NCBI GenBank assembly: GCA_004009845.1
Contig: RMBW01000065.1
Coordinates: 62,001-126,000 of the forward strand
DNA: 64,000 nucleotides
Source: Davidsoniella eucalypti
Taxonomy: Eukaryota > Ascomycota > Sordariomycetes > Microascales > Ceratocystidaceae
Direction of reading: 5' to 3'
The notes beneath the pieces were generated by a model. That model was not told where the DNA came from and searched no databases. It saw nothing but the letters and a program-made list of their open reading frames with translations. The first letter of the stretch is position 1. Each line of letters opens with the position of its first letter. Made by a program: the position numbers and the translations under genes. Below are positions 34,039-44,760 of this stretch, one piece after another.

Positions 34039-36633
34039 ATGGCGGGCAAGCGAAAAAACCGGGCCGTTGTGCCCGATGATAGCGAGGACGAAGATCTTGC
34101 TTTGCAGCAGCATATCTCTAGAGAGCAACTAGAGTCTAGTAGTGAAGATGAAATGCCAAACGTTGTCCCTAGTGACTCGGATACCAATGGCGAAGATGAG
34201 TCGGATCCTGAGGGCTCAGATCACATGATGTTAGGCGACAATTCGATAGATAGTGAAGACGAGGAGTACGGGGTGGATGGACCCGTTACACGGGGCAAAC
34301 CAGCTCGCCTATATTTCGACCAATCTGCTAGCGAGGGAGAAGAGGAGACTGAGGAGGAGACAGATGACGAAGAAGATGACTGTGGCTTGTGGCCAACGGA
34401 AGATGACAGTCACAATGATGTCCATAAAAGTCTGTATAGCTCAGGCTCTCATCAGAGCCCATGGGAGATCATAGAAGGTCAAAGGATGGTCAATCTCGAC
34501 CCCTCCTTAGATCGTTTACGAGCCAAGCATTTGCCGCTTGCCAAGCCATCAAATCAACTACGCATCACATGGAAGGCTAACCGACGCTGGCATAATCCAT
34601 CATTCCATAGCTTCCTCAAGCTCCCCACCGAGCTACGCTTGCAGATATGGGAATATGCCTTCGAAGAGCTCGGTGGTGCTCCAAGGATATTACAGTTCAC
34701 ATACTCGCCAACTATGGGTTCGCCGCTCGTCGCGACGGGTACGCTTTGTACCTTCACATATGGACTGCGGGTATTCATGTCAATCCATCAATGGACACGA
34801 CAGCTCGGCTGTCAGAAGTTCCCCAATAAACTACACCTAAGTGACAGAGGCATAGTCCGCTTCAACCCTGCTCGCGACATTGTCTGGTTCTTTATCTTTA
34901 TGTCAAAGGTTCTGGACAACGTGTGGCCTAGGATCAAAGGCATCACTGACACTATACAAAACCTAGCTGTAAAGCCAGACCGCCTCCATCCGAACGCCCA
35001 CGAGGCTCGAGTAGGCAGTCTGCTCGTACCATTTGGATTCTTCAACAGTTTTGAAAACCTCAAGAATGTCTTCCTAGAGTCTGAGACTATCAGCAATCCA
35101 GGATCGGTGTCAAAGTGGATTCAGTCGGAAAAATCCGTTGTCATTCGCGATATCACCATTGAGAAATACGAATATGGTACTTCGTTCCCCATCTCAACTA
35201 TCTACGCAGTTCCAGATATCTGGAACCATAAGGAAGCCATCGGCGATGAGGTCCCTGGATCTGGATCCGGGCCTTTCAAGGAAGCCTTCCGCTATTTCAC
35301 CAAGCTAGCTAAGGAACTTGCACATCCTTCAAGGCTTCCGTTCAATGTTCGGTGGGAAAGGCTGGAAAACATCAACTTCTGGCCTCTACTACAAAACCAT
35401 GGAATGATGTGGCCTCCATCACTATACTTTGAGCGGCTATTCGGCGACGAATCAACTCGGCGCATGGACTTCCCATTGTTCCATGGGTATTGTCTCCCGG
35501 AGCGGACACACGCCGCCTTGAAAATATCACAGGCTCAGTTGGAAGCCGCTAATATTGTTCAGCCAGAGCACAATGCGGTTACCAACTTTCCCTTCGACGA
35601 CGAAGATGAAGATCCGCTAATACCAATATACATGTCAGATCATGCTGATGATGCCGATGTCGACGCCGATGTCCTGTCTGAATATATAGGTGGACTATAT
35701 GGTAGTGCCAGACACCATGGCGATGACTTGATTCCGTCCTCCGACCACGATCCCAGGGTCTTTAGGGAAGTTGAGCAAAATGACTATGATTACGATGATG
35801 ACTTTTTGGCCGATGACGACGAAATTGAGTATGACGACGACAGCTCCAACGATTTACCAGATGACACCGATCTAGAGCCAGGCTCGAAAAAACGCAGACG
35901 AAGCCATCACCCGCGATCGTATGAAATGGATCCTATCGACCTCCACAATGACTCTGACCCGGATTTAGACGATGTAGACGAAGAAGAGGAGGATGGAAGC
36001 GATCATGGTGATTATGGTGGTGACTACGATGATTATGATGATGAAGGGTCCGTCGGTCCTATCGCCGGTGTTACAGACTTAGACCCGGATCTAGACGGAG
36101 AAGAGGACGAAAAGCCCATCGACTCGGATGACAGCGAAAACGGTGATGGAAGTAGTAGTGATTCATCCGCGTCATCTTCACCTGCGCCAACTCGCCGACG
36201 CAAAGCCACTGCTCCTCACGAAGAGACGGGATACAAAGGTGTCTCAAGCTATCGCCATGCCGCCAATGGCGAAGGGTCTTCAGCCAACACTATCGTGATA
36301 GACGACGACAACGATGACGATGAAGACGGTGATATTAGGGTGGCTCAACGAACAACACGGATTAAGCGCCGGCGCGTGCTTGACGACGATGAAGATGAAA
36401 GCAGTCAGGTCGAAAACGAAAACACAGACGGGGAGACAAACAGCCGGAATGAGGTTGACGACAAGAGCGCCTCTAGTTCACCATCCAAAGCGGAAATTCT
36501 AGAAAACTCCGATGAGGAAGAGGAGGGTCCCACGTTGTCGGGTTCTTCTAAACATGAGAAGGGCCGGAACCGATCGCGAAAGAGGCAGCGAGTAGTTGTG
36601 TTCAGTGACGACGATGATGATGATGAGGATTAA
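34039..36633 (+). CDS. 2EXR-domain protein with very acidic nuclear-type C-terminus
   Basis: Single exon, 864 residues. An acidic N-terminus (to about 140) precedes a 2EXR-type domain beginning FHSFLKLPTELRLQIWEYA (about 190), with the usual ExR-containing helix; this domain is frequent in fungal proteins of unknown role. The second half is dominated by Asp/Glu runs with interspersed basic clusters (SKKRRRSHH; RIKRRRVLDDDED; RKRQRVVVFSDDDDDDED) that would act as nuclear localisation signals. NTIVIDDDND resembles a SUMO-interacting motif. The acidic, histone-chaperone-like composition suggests a nuclear chromatin role, but this is inference. The ATG follows a typical AT-rich leader and sits at the start of the charged MAGKRKNRAVVPDDSEDED segment. 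Confidence 0.8.
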   Translation: MAGKRKNRAVVPDDSEDEDLALQQHISREQLESSSEDEMPNVVPSDSDTNGEDESDPEGSDHMMLGDNSIDSEDEEYGVDGPVTRGKPARLYFDQSASEGEEETEEETDDEEDDCGLWPTEDDSHNDVHKSLYSSGSHQSPWEIIEGQRMVNLDPSLDRLRAKHLPLAKPSNQLRITWKANRRWHNPSFHSFLKLPTELRLQIWEYAFEELGGAPRILQFTYSPTMGSPLVATGTLCTFTYGLRVFMSIHQWTRQLGCQKFPNKLHLSDRGIVRFNPARDIVWFFIFMSKVLDNVWPRIKGITDTIQNLAVKPDRLHPNAHEARVGSLLVPFGFFNSFENLKNVFLESETISNPGSVSKWIQSEKSVVIRDITIEKYEYGTSFPISTIYAVPDIWNHKEAIGDEVPGSGSGPFKEAFRYFTKLAKELAHPSRLPFNVRWERLENINFWPLLQNHGMMWPPSLYFERLFGDESTRRMDFPLFHGYCLPERTHAALKISQAQLEAANIVQPEHNAVTNFPFDDEDEDPLIPIYMSDHADDADVDADVLSEYIGGLYGSARHHGDDLIPSSDHDPRVFREVEQNDYDYDDDFLADDDEIEYDDDSSNDLPDDTDLEPGSKKRRRSHHPRSYEMDPIDLHNDSDPDLDDVDEEEEDGSDHGDYGGDYDDYDDEGSVGPIAGVTDLDPDLDGEEDEKPIDSDDSENGDGSSSDSSASSSPAPTRRRKATAPHEETGYKGVSSYRHAANGEGSSANTIVIDDDNDDDEDGDIRVAQRTTRIKRRRVLDDDEDESSQVENENTDGETNSRNEVDDKSASSSPSKAEILENSDEEEEGPTLSGSSKHEKGRNRSRKRQRVVVFSDDDDDDED

Positions 36634-39600
36634 TCAAAGGAATCCCTCTTTTTTTCTTTCATTCTTGTTTCCCTTATTCTACATGTACAAGCTTTGATGG
36701 CGGATACAAATCAAGTTAGTACAAAACAAACACTTTAATACGATATGTAATTATGACATAGTTATCACTCCTTTAATTCTACATCCATCAAGATCTTATA
36801 CAAATATGTGCTTAGGGCATAGATACAATCAAAGAGGGCCATGACACGATGTCACTTTATGCTGGGCTGTAAACCGCGGCTAGTCTTGGTGAGACTCAAA
36901 GGTACTACGTAGTATCGTGGGAAGCATAAATCTAGGACTTGAACTAGTGGTAGTACTTGACATCATCCAATGAATTTTCTACATGTAACACTGTGAAGTT
37001 TTGGTGGGCTGAATGATGTCAAGCCGGATGTATTTAGCGTATTTGACAGCTCAGCCACATTTTATCAAATACCGAACAATAAGAAGAAAAAACGATTAGA
37101 GTTATTTAAAAAGTGGCGAAGCAACGAACGCCTTCTTTTCCTCTCTTTTAGGGTTATATTGTACAAGTTACTAAATGCGGGTTAACCCTCGCCTTTATTC
37201 ACACAGACTTTTGTTTAGAGAGAATACCAGAGACTGCAACAAGAGGTAAAGACAGCACAAACAAGGTCGATCTTGCTCTTGATTTCGTAAAAAAACGACA
37301 CTGACGTATAGTAACGGACGAAGAAAGTCAAATTTAGAAACTGAATCAAAACAAGAAAGAAGAGGACAGAACATATCAAAAACCCCTTTCATATGTTCGA
37401 TGATGTGGCAATGGTATGATGCACTGTTCAGTGCGGGATCATCAAACAATGGCCGAACTTCACGGCGAAGTTTTTAGAGTATACACGTAGGGATACGGAA
37501 AGTTAAAAAAAAATAAGTGCAATTTCATTTCATAGAAAGAATAAAAAGAACATTGACAATGGAACAAAATGGAAAGAAAGGCAAACATATGAGAATGGTA
37601 ATTTCTCGCCTCATCGACAGGATATCAGGCAAAAGAAGGAGACAGGAGTACAATCCAGAGACTTTTTGAGCCTCATCTATATATCGGGATTTCATATGCA
37701 ACTAATTAGTCACAGACACATAATATTGTACTTGGGAAACTTTATTGTATAGATTGATACAGATAATTTCGCTTGTTTTTCTTCTTTTCTTTTCTTTTCT
37801 TTTCTTGCTTGACTAATGTAAGATAGAGGAGAAAAGGAAAAAAATTACCAAAGTACAAAGTTTGTAAAGAAATCCGAGCCTTTTCTCTCCCTCCCCCCAT
37901 ATCGAGATTATATTTTGGGTTGTTTCGTGAATCTCGTATTCCCAAAAAGCGCGCGAATAATAAAAAGGAAGGAAAGAAAAAAAAAAAAGAGAAAGGCTTT
38001 AGACCAGGGCAGGCCACGAAAGAACGAAATACACTTGGATACGTTTTTTTCTTTCTTTTTTTTTTTCTTCATCTTCTTAGTCTTTCATATCAAGTTATGT
38101 TGGACAATCTGTCTTTGATTCACGAAACCCACCGGAGAATTCACATGGTGTTTTAAAAGAGAAGTATTTCTTATTTAATAGTATTTTTTATATTAACCAT
38201 TCGTTATTTTTTTCCTATCCCTATCAGTGTGTGACAATATGAGACGTTTAGTAATATGTGGATGAACGCACGAACAAAGCCTGAGGCGTTTGAGACTAGA
38301 ATCCCTTCTTTTTAATAGTTCTTCTTATGGGATATACATATATTCTCAAATGCTAGCTTGATATTGTAATGTAACATTCTATCGTGTTGTACTAGTAGAT
38401 AGATCGTCGACGATTTTTATTAAAGTTTGCTATAGTTAAGATGAGAAATTGAGCTGGTACATTATTTCCAGGCTAGAAAGAAAAAGAAGGAAAAAAAGGA
38501 CTAATGGTCTGAGCGGGAATGCTTCATAATAACAAGAGAAAAGCAAAATGGAAAAGTATGAACCTTTTTTTTTTTTTTTTTTTTAAATTTAGATCGGCGA
38601 CTACAAACATGTACAAGGCCAGCCATACTATATGTACATACAAGCAAAGTTTTGTAATTTATTTGTGCGCAGTTGGTTATCTGTATATTATAATGCGCGG
38701 ATTAACTGTCCTATTCTAAAGTTCCAGCAAGACTTGACTAGCTTTCTTTTTTTTCTTCTGCCCTATATGCATAGTATTTACATCGGACATTACTTATAGT
38801 CTAATTCATTCACGTATTACCCTAAGATATGGAGATATGCTGGGTTTGTAATTTGGGACATAAACCAGAATTCATAAAAGTACATATTTGTACTGTACAG
38901 AAAAAAATAAATGCGCGTTGTGGCGTCTTGGAGTGGCTGTAGCCAAGACCTGCATAGCTGCTTTGTTGTACACATTCTTGTGACTTGCTTTCTTTGGTTT
39001 GGCAATTTGAGTATATAACAATCTTCTTCTCTTCTTCGACTCTTGGAGCCCCTTTGAGTAGGCCAAACTAACGTCGGACGCCAGCACAAAACCGAACTTT
39101 TGGTATGGTGGTATTGGGTCCAGGGTCCAGGGGTCAGGGTCAGAGGAACTTTGATGTGTTGTTATTGTGATGATATTCCGGTTCAAGTCCCTAAAGACTG
39201 CATCTTCATAGCAACAGCAAGCACACCACTGAGATAAGTAAGCAATAGTGATATTAGCTGTATTCTTTCTTATTGTAGGCAGCCATTATTTATTCTTCTT
39301 GTAGCACTATTGGTCTACCGTCGAGTCGAATAGGAAGTGATCGGATGAAGAGGATGGGGGCTAGACTCCAGGATTGCTTGGATTCCTTGTTATTGGACTG
39401 CAGTAGAAGGGTAGTTAGGGCTATCAAGATAGAATGAGGCCGGGAACCTGTCGCTAGAAGGCTGATTTTGTTGTTTAGCTCGAGGGCAAGTAACAAAAAG
39501 AGAGAAAGTCATGTGATTTATCTCCAATAACAAAGGAAAGGACGACAGGCAAAAGTTAGGGTTAGGCATATATATATTTTTTGGCATCCCCGGTGGCGAT

Positions 39601-42282
39601 CGATCGACTGCGACGCCAAGGCCCTGTCATAGATGGTCTGGTCTCGTTCTATGATAGTTGTAAGTAGTGGAAGGTCCGTCTCGTTTGATGCAAAAAGGAA
39701 GATAGAAAGAAATCTATAGTAGTATTCTATGTGTATATATCACTACATTTTAGTTGGTGATGGAAAGTCTAATATAACCGGACTCCTCTTGGTCTTACAT
39801 ATGTTTGTCTATTCTAGAAGTGAAGATGGAATCCTAATCTAGCCGGAGCTCGGCCAACTCCAGGCGAGCACGATGTTGCCGGGGGAGGGGGGGGGGAAGA
39901 TATCAGGCGAGTATTTGACTAGAGGTATAACATGGTAGTTTAGCTACATGTATAGTAGTATGAAGCCCGTTGAACCGGCATGGTCCTTCCGTTTTTTCCA
40001 ACAAAGAAGAGAGGACTTGGTTTTGTAACTCATTATTGATCTAGATATAGTTTGATTTTGGGCTTGATTAACCAAGCTACGACGATCATCGGAGTGTCGG
40101 TAGTCAGCTTTATGCGTTGCCGGCTTTCCTCAGTGCCATACTGTACATATACTAGTAGAGATAGTAGAAACCAAAAGTCAAGTCGACTAGTTAGTTATAG
40201 ATTTGGAGAGCATAGGAAGAAACATAGAAGCGAAAAAGGAGTGATTGCTTGCTTGAAGGAAGAGGCAACTCGTCGTCTGACTTGGTTGAGCTGGCAAGTA
40301 CATACATATATATATATCTGTATTAAAGAAAAAGAAAAAAAAGGTCTTGTTGGCTGGATGGGATGGCCCCCAGGCTTGTTGATTTCTACCAGCTATTTTC
40401 CCTTTTGCTTAAATCTATGTTTTTTTTTCTTTCCATTTTATTCACAGCCTCAGGCGGAGTCCTTTGAGCGTCCAAGCCCGGCTGGCCCTACCGCTCACAG
40501 AACCTGAAGAATAATATTGTTTTACTACCTAGCAAGCCATGGGCAACAGGAAGACTACTGTATAGAGTCATAGATTCGAGACCTTGAAAGACGGGGCATG
40601 GAGGCTTGTATGTGCATGAAAGAAAAGGCAACAAAATATGAGGTTTGGGTATTCTTGTTTAGGGAGTTCATGGGTTAGCTGAGTTGACGATAATGATCAA
40701 TGATGGGAGAAAAAAAAGAGGCAGAGAGAGATCAAGAAGCCATCACAAAGTGGCCCGTGAGCGTCATACCAACTCATCGTGATGGTCGTATGACAGGTCT
40801 GTTCAAGACACGAAATGATTGATGTATTATGCTTGTGTGAAGATCGTCGTATGCTTCTTATTCTTGATAGCTGCGGTTTCAGCAGTTTTTGCTGTAGTCT
40901 CTGCGTGTTTTGACGGTGAAGCTTTTTAAATTTTTATATAGTTCTTTTTATTTTTTTTGGGGGCATTACACGGATAGGCGGGTCGTCGTTTCACATTGGG
41001 CACCAGGGATAGATCAACTTGCCACTTATGCTGTGGTTCGTGGCTGGCATATCCCAAGAGGTTGACTCGAGAATAGCGTCTTTTCTTCATCGTCTCGGTC
41101 TTTCTATGCCTTTTATTCTGCTGTGTGGTGATTGCAGGAACCAGACATTGCCGTCTTGCGGCTCTTCTTGCGTGCTCTATCAAGTGCTTGTCGTCTTGTC
41201 TGTCAGGTCGACGACGACTCAGACGGGCCTGACCGAATTCCCCAGAATCTGTTTTATTTATTTATCCCTCTTAGATAGAACTGCCATCTTGCTAGAAAGG
41301 AGAAAAGGAGACCGGTCAACATTGTTCTTGAAAATAAACACACATCTTAAGCTTCAAAAACTAGGACAATCAGATCTAAGCATAACAATCTTAACTGCGG
41401 CCTGGGCCTCTTCTTATCGCTCCTCCTCCATATAATGTCGTCTCTCTTGCTTGGGCTCTCGTTTTATTCTCTTATTTAATCCCTTAATTTATTCTCCGCT
41501 GTTACTGCCCAACTAGGGTATTGTCTGCAGTTTGTTTCGTGATTTGCATTGATTGACTTTATTACTTCCTAGGCCAAGAAAAGCCCATAGTAATTCTCGA
41601 GCTTTTTTCTTATTATTGTCTTGCTAGCTAGGGCTTATTGTAGCCGTGATGTGAAATCTAGAAAACCTCCTGCCATAGTTATATCTTCCTTGCCTTTTCC
41701 TGCTATCTTTCCTTTCCTTTAAATTACTCTTATTATTTATTCCTTTTCTTTTTGCCGTAGTTCATTCATATTGGCATTGATCCCATAGCATTCTCTCATA
41801 ATTCGTTCTTTACCTTTTCTTTCTTTTATTTTTTATTTTTTATTCTCTCCTCCTCCGGTAGGCTTGATATCACGATCATTTTCTTTCATTTTCTATAATT
41901 TTATATTCCTGATACGCCCTTGGTATTAATCTTGTCATCTCTCAATCTGATCTCACTCTCATATCTTTGAGGGTCTAACGAATTAACTCGACATAAACAT
42001 ATTTAAGAAAAAGAAAAAAAAAACTAGACCCTGATTTCTCTTGCATATTGTTGGCCCTCCCCAGCTTTGGCCAACTCACCAAGTCACCCGAGTTCTCCAG
42101 CTGTCCAGCCTTCAAACTCGGGCCATTGCTGTAGTCGACTCGTCATATCCAACGCACTGTCCACTGTCTTTATCCTTTCCTCTTAGTTCTTATACCACCC
42201 AATCTTTTTTTATTCGCTTTCTTGGACGCCATATCCATCTACGAAGGCCACTATCACATCTGCCAGTCTCTATCCATCCATC
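36634..42282. other. Gene desert (5.6 kb) ending in a pyrimidine-rich leader
   Basis: I find no coding gene. The stretch is AT-rich with many homopolymer runs (for example poly-T near 38564-38585, poly-A near 37979-37988), a palindromic TACTACGTAGTA near 36903-36914 and a TTAGGGTTAGG run near 39556-39566. From about 41440 to 42280 the plus strand is dominated by C and T, suggesting a long promoter/leader for the gene at 42283. A non-coding RNA could be here but I see no diagnostic signal. Confidence 0.5.
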
Positions 42283-43266
42283 ATGAGGGCAGCAATCTTC
42301 CCTCTCCTGCTATCTCTAGCCGGATTTGCCGTTGCTGATCGATTCCAAAATGACTTCTCTTCATATCCTTCAGGCTCCGTCGACTGCCTGTATAAAGCCG
42401 ACAATAGCAGTGGCTGCAACGGCAACACTGTGACGCTCATGAATGCCTGTTTGTGCGCCAACGGAGGCAACTTCATCACCAACACGGCCAAGTGTATGGC
42501 TACCGACTATTACGACGACCTCAACGCCACATACAGCGTTCTCAAAGTGAACTGTGCCGGCACCGACTCTGGCATCTCGGTAGCATTAGACGACTTCATC
42601 GCCGCCGCCGACTCTGTCGTTACCGGCTCTAGCACGACGGGCAGCGCGTCATCTACCGACTCCTCCGTCTCCGCCGAGACAGCAGGTACCAGCAGCGACA
42701 GTGGTGATTCAGCATCAACATCAACATCAACAAGCCCCCAATCAACCACCACCGTCTCCAGTACATCCACGGCATCGTCTAGTCCGGTATTGTCACGGGC
42801 TGCGGCGGTCGGAATAGGCGCGGGCATCGGGGCGGTCGGAATCCTCGCTGCCGTAGGTCTTGGCACCTTTTTATTCCGCCGCCGTGCCCGCGCCAAGCAA
42901 CTACGCGGCCCCAAGAGCGACGATGCCACCAACCCGATGCTCTTCCCCGGCGCGAACAGCGACTTCAAGGGGACCTCGCCAACCGATACTGTGGCCTCTG
43001 CATCCGCCTGGGATCCCACTCGTGCTTCTCCACTACCTTCGGCCTTCCTCGTCAACGGTCAGTGGGTCCAGGCTACACCACCACCGCCGGCTACCGCATA
43101 TAGCACGGATAGCAAGTTCGGTCCGTACGGCTATGTGCCTAGCGTCAACTCAATACCTGTAGAGGTGCCCGCGCAGACCGTCGTCTACGAACTAGACAGT
43201 ACTGCGCTAGGCGTACAGGAGATGCCCGGGTCACAGGAACTAGTTCACCCGCGGACAAAGCGGTAG
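42283..43266 (+). CDS. Single-pass cell-surface protein with Cys-rich ectodomain (wall-sensor-like)
   Basis: Single exon, 327 residues. Signal peptide (1-18), then an ectodomain with six cysteines (35, 45, 56, 58, 71, 91), a Ser/Thr-rich stalk (about 112-168), one transmembrane helix (173-198, rich in Ala/Gly), a basic stop-transfer (FRRRARAKQ), and a cytosolic tail of about 125 residues with Pro-rich segments. This Wsc/Mid2-like layout is typical of fungal wall-stress sensors and similar surface proteins, but the ectodomain does not carry a WSC motif I recognise. Transport and wall-sensing are inferred from architecture only. Confidence 0.75.
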   Translation: MRAAIFPLLLSLAGFAVADRFQNDFSSYPSGSVDCLYKADNSSGCNGNTVTLMNACLCANGGNFITNTAKCMATDYYDDLNATYSVLKVNCAGTDSGISVALDDFIAAADSVVTGSSTTGSASSTDSSVSAETAGTSSDSGDSASTSTSTSPQSTTTVSSTSTASSSPVLSRAAAVGIGAGIGAVGILAAVGLGTFLFRRRARAKQLRGPKSDDATNPMLFPGANSDFKGTSPTDTVASASAWDPTRASPLPSAFLVNGQWVQATPPPPATAYSTDSKFGPYGYVPSVNSIPVEVPAQTVVYELDSTALGVQEMPGSQELVHPRTKR

Positions 43267-43752
43267 TCTAGATCGTTCTGGGTTCGGGCTCTAAGCTAGA
43301 GCTTCTGTATCCCATTATATGCTAGCTGCGTTTCTTTTCATCTTCTTTGTTTTTTTTTTGTTTTTTTTTGTTTCTTGTCTTTTCGGCGTTCTATTTTTTT
43401 ATCATGGATGGAAAGGTTAGGGCGGTGACTGCATTTTCAACACTGACTATCAAAGTCACCGAGCGTTCATTATTTACAGGGCCAGCCTATTAGGACTTAC
43501 CCATAAACATCGTCATTATTGCCATATATCTTACGTTTCGTCCTTTTGTTATTTTTCTTCACTTGTTTCCGGCACCTGGATGAACTGCCGTTGGTTAGCA
43601 CTGTGCCAAACTTTAGATAGTAGTAGTATTGACCGACGTTTGAGTTACTCCACTGTGCAACTGTCCACATTGGATGCTCTCACAAAATCTAATATATCAA
43701 AATCCACAACCCATTATCTGCGTTCTCCATTATTGGTGTCTCAAGGACCACA
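43267..43752. other. Intergenic, T-rich
   Basis: The 3' region of the surface-protein gene, with T-rich runs at 43348-43369. No gene is seen. Confidence 0.5.
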
Positions 43753-44554
43753 TCAATGTACAATATATCTTTGTCGGGAACCTGTTAGTTGTTGTATCAT
43801 CTCTGAAACGCGCATAGCCCGTTCAACAAGCGGCACAATCAAACAATCACCGAACCACAAAGCCCACCAAACCGCCCTTGAGTGGCTGCCGGTCCAATAT
43901 TCGGCAGGTGGCCCGCCAAAGCCAAGCAAGTTTCTTTCTCTGGTACATGCCCGGACTAGACCCTTAGCAAAACCGGTTGCTTGAACTACACTTTTCTTGT
44001 TCTAATTGAACCTTACGCGCCAGGTGAAGATGTCTCGTACTGGGGCCCAAATACTCTCTGTTGCGATATCACAACCCCTATTTCCGCTATCAATGGAACT
44101 TGCCACGCCGCCCACCATGGCTACAAGCACGTGAACACCTCACGGCTTCATCTCTGCCCGAAGCGAGCGCGCATATGAAAGCAGCAGTAACGGCCATGAC
44201 TCCGATAACATTGGTTTCAAACGCACGTCAGTTACGGCAATGTCGGATGCCGGTGTTATATGCCGTCGGCCCGCATTGTTGACGAGAGCAGAATATATAC
44301 AGGCGGCGATACTGATGGCAGATGTGACATCTAGCGGCAGTACGGCCATTCCAAGACCGGTAAGGTCCTGGAGAACTTCGGGGCGGCGAGCTGTTGCAAT
44401 CACGTGAACACCATAGCGCACGACAGAATTCATAACCGATTCCATCAGGAGTGCATCTAGAGTGAAGGGTTAGCTATTATCTAAACATGATATATACATT
44501 TATACCAATTTATCCCGTAATCAACGCGACTTTCTTCCCAGAGAGAGAACCCAT
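43753..44554 (-). pseudogene. Short-chain dehydrogenase/reductase (AYR1-like) pseudogene
   Basis: A Rossmann-fold SDR resembling 1-acyldihydroxyacetone-phosphate reductases can be followed on the minus strand. Exon 1 (44554-44514) reads MGSLSGKKVALITG. A 57-nt intron (44513-44457) has a normal branch site and TCTAG acceptor, but its donor reads AT instead of GT. The next exon resumes CTPDGIGYEFCRA, then one extra base near 44415 shifts the frame to YGVHVIATARRPEVLQDL and LPLDVTSA...LVNNAGRR. The catalytic YxxxK region is deleted between VTDV and SLRAEMKP. In-frame stops follow (TGA at 44142-44140 and a TAG near 44000), after which homology continues (FAKGLV...WWALWFGD) to about 43753. It lies just downstream of the P450 on the same strand. 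Confidence 0.75.
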
Positions 44555-44760
44555 AATGTCATATGTAATGTGATAGCTTGTTGTTGCATGTGTATGAGAC
44601 AAGATTCGGAATATTGTACTATTACTTACTTATAACAAACTGGACTTTCGATGTATCTGTACATCAGTGACTTCGGCTATCGTTCGGCTATCGGTAGCGC
44701 CAACTTTTTAGAAGGGCAACATGCCAAGTGCACCCTATGTATATACAATTATAAACAAGT

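Noticed and set aside
41019..41435. 138-codon plus-strand ORF in the gene desert
   Set aside because: No domain or coherent composition; likely chance in a low-stop stretch.
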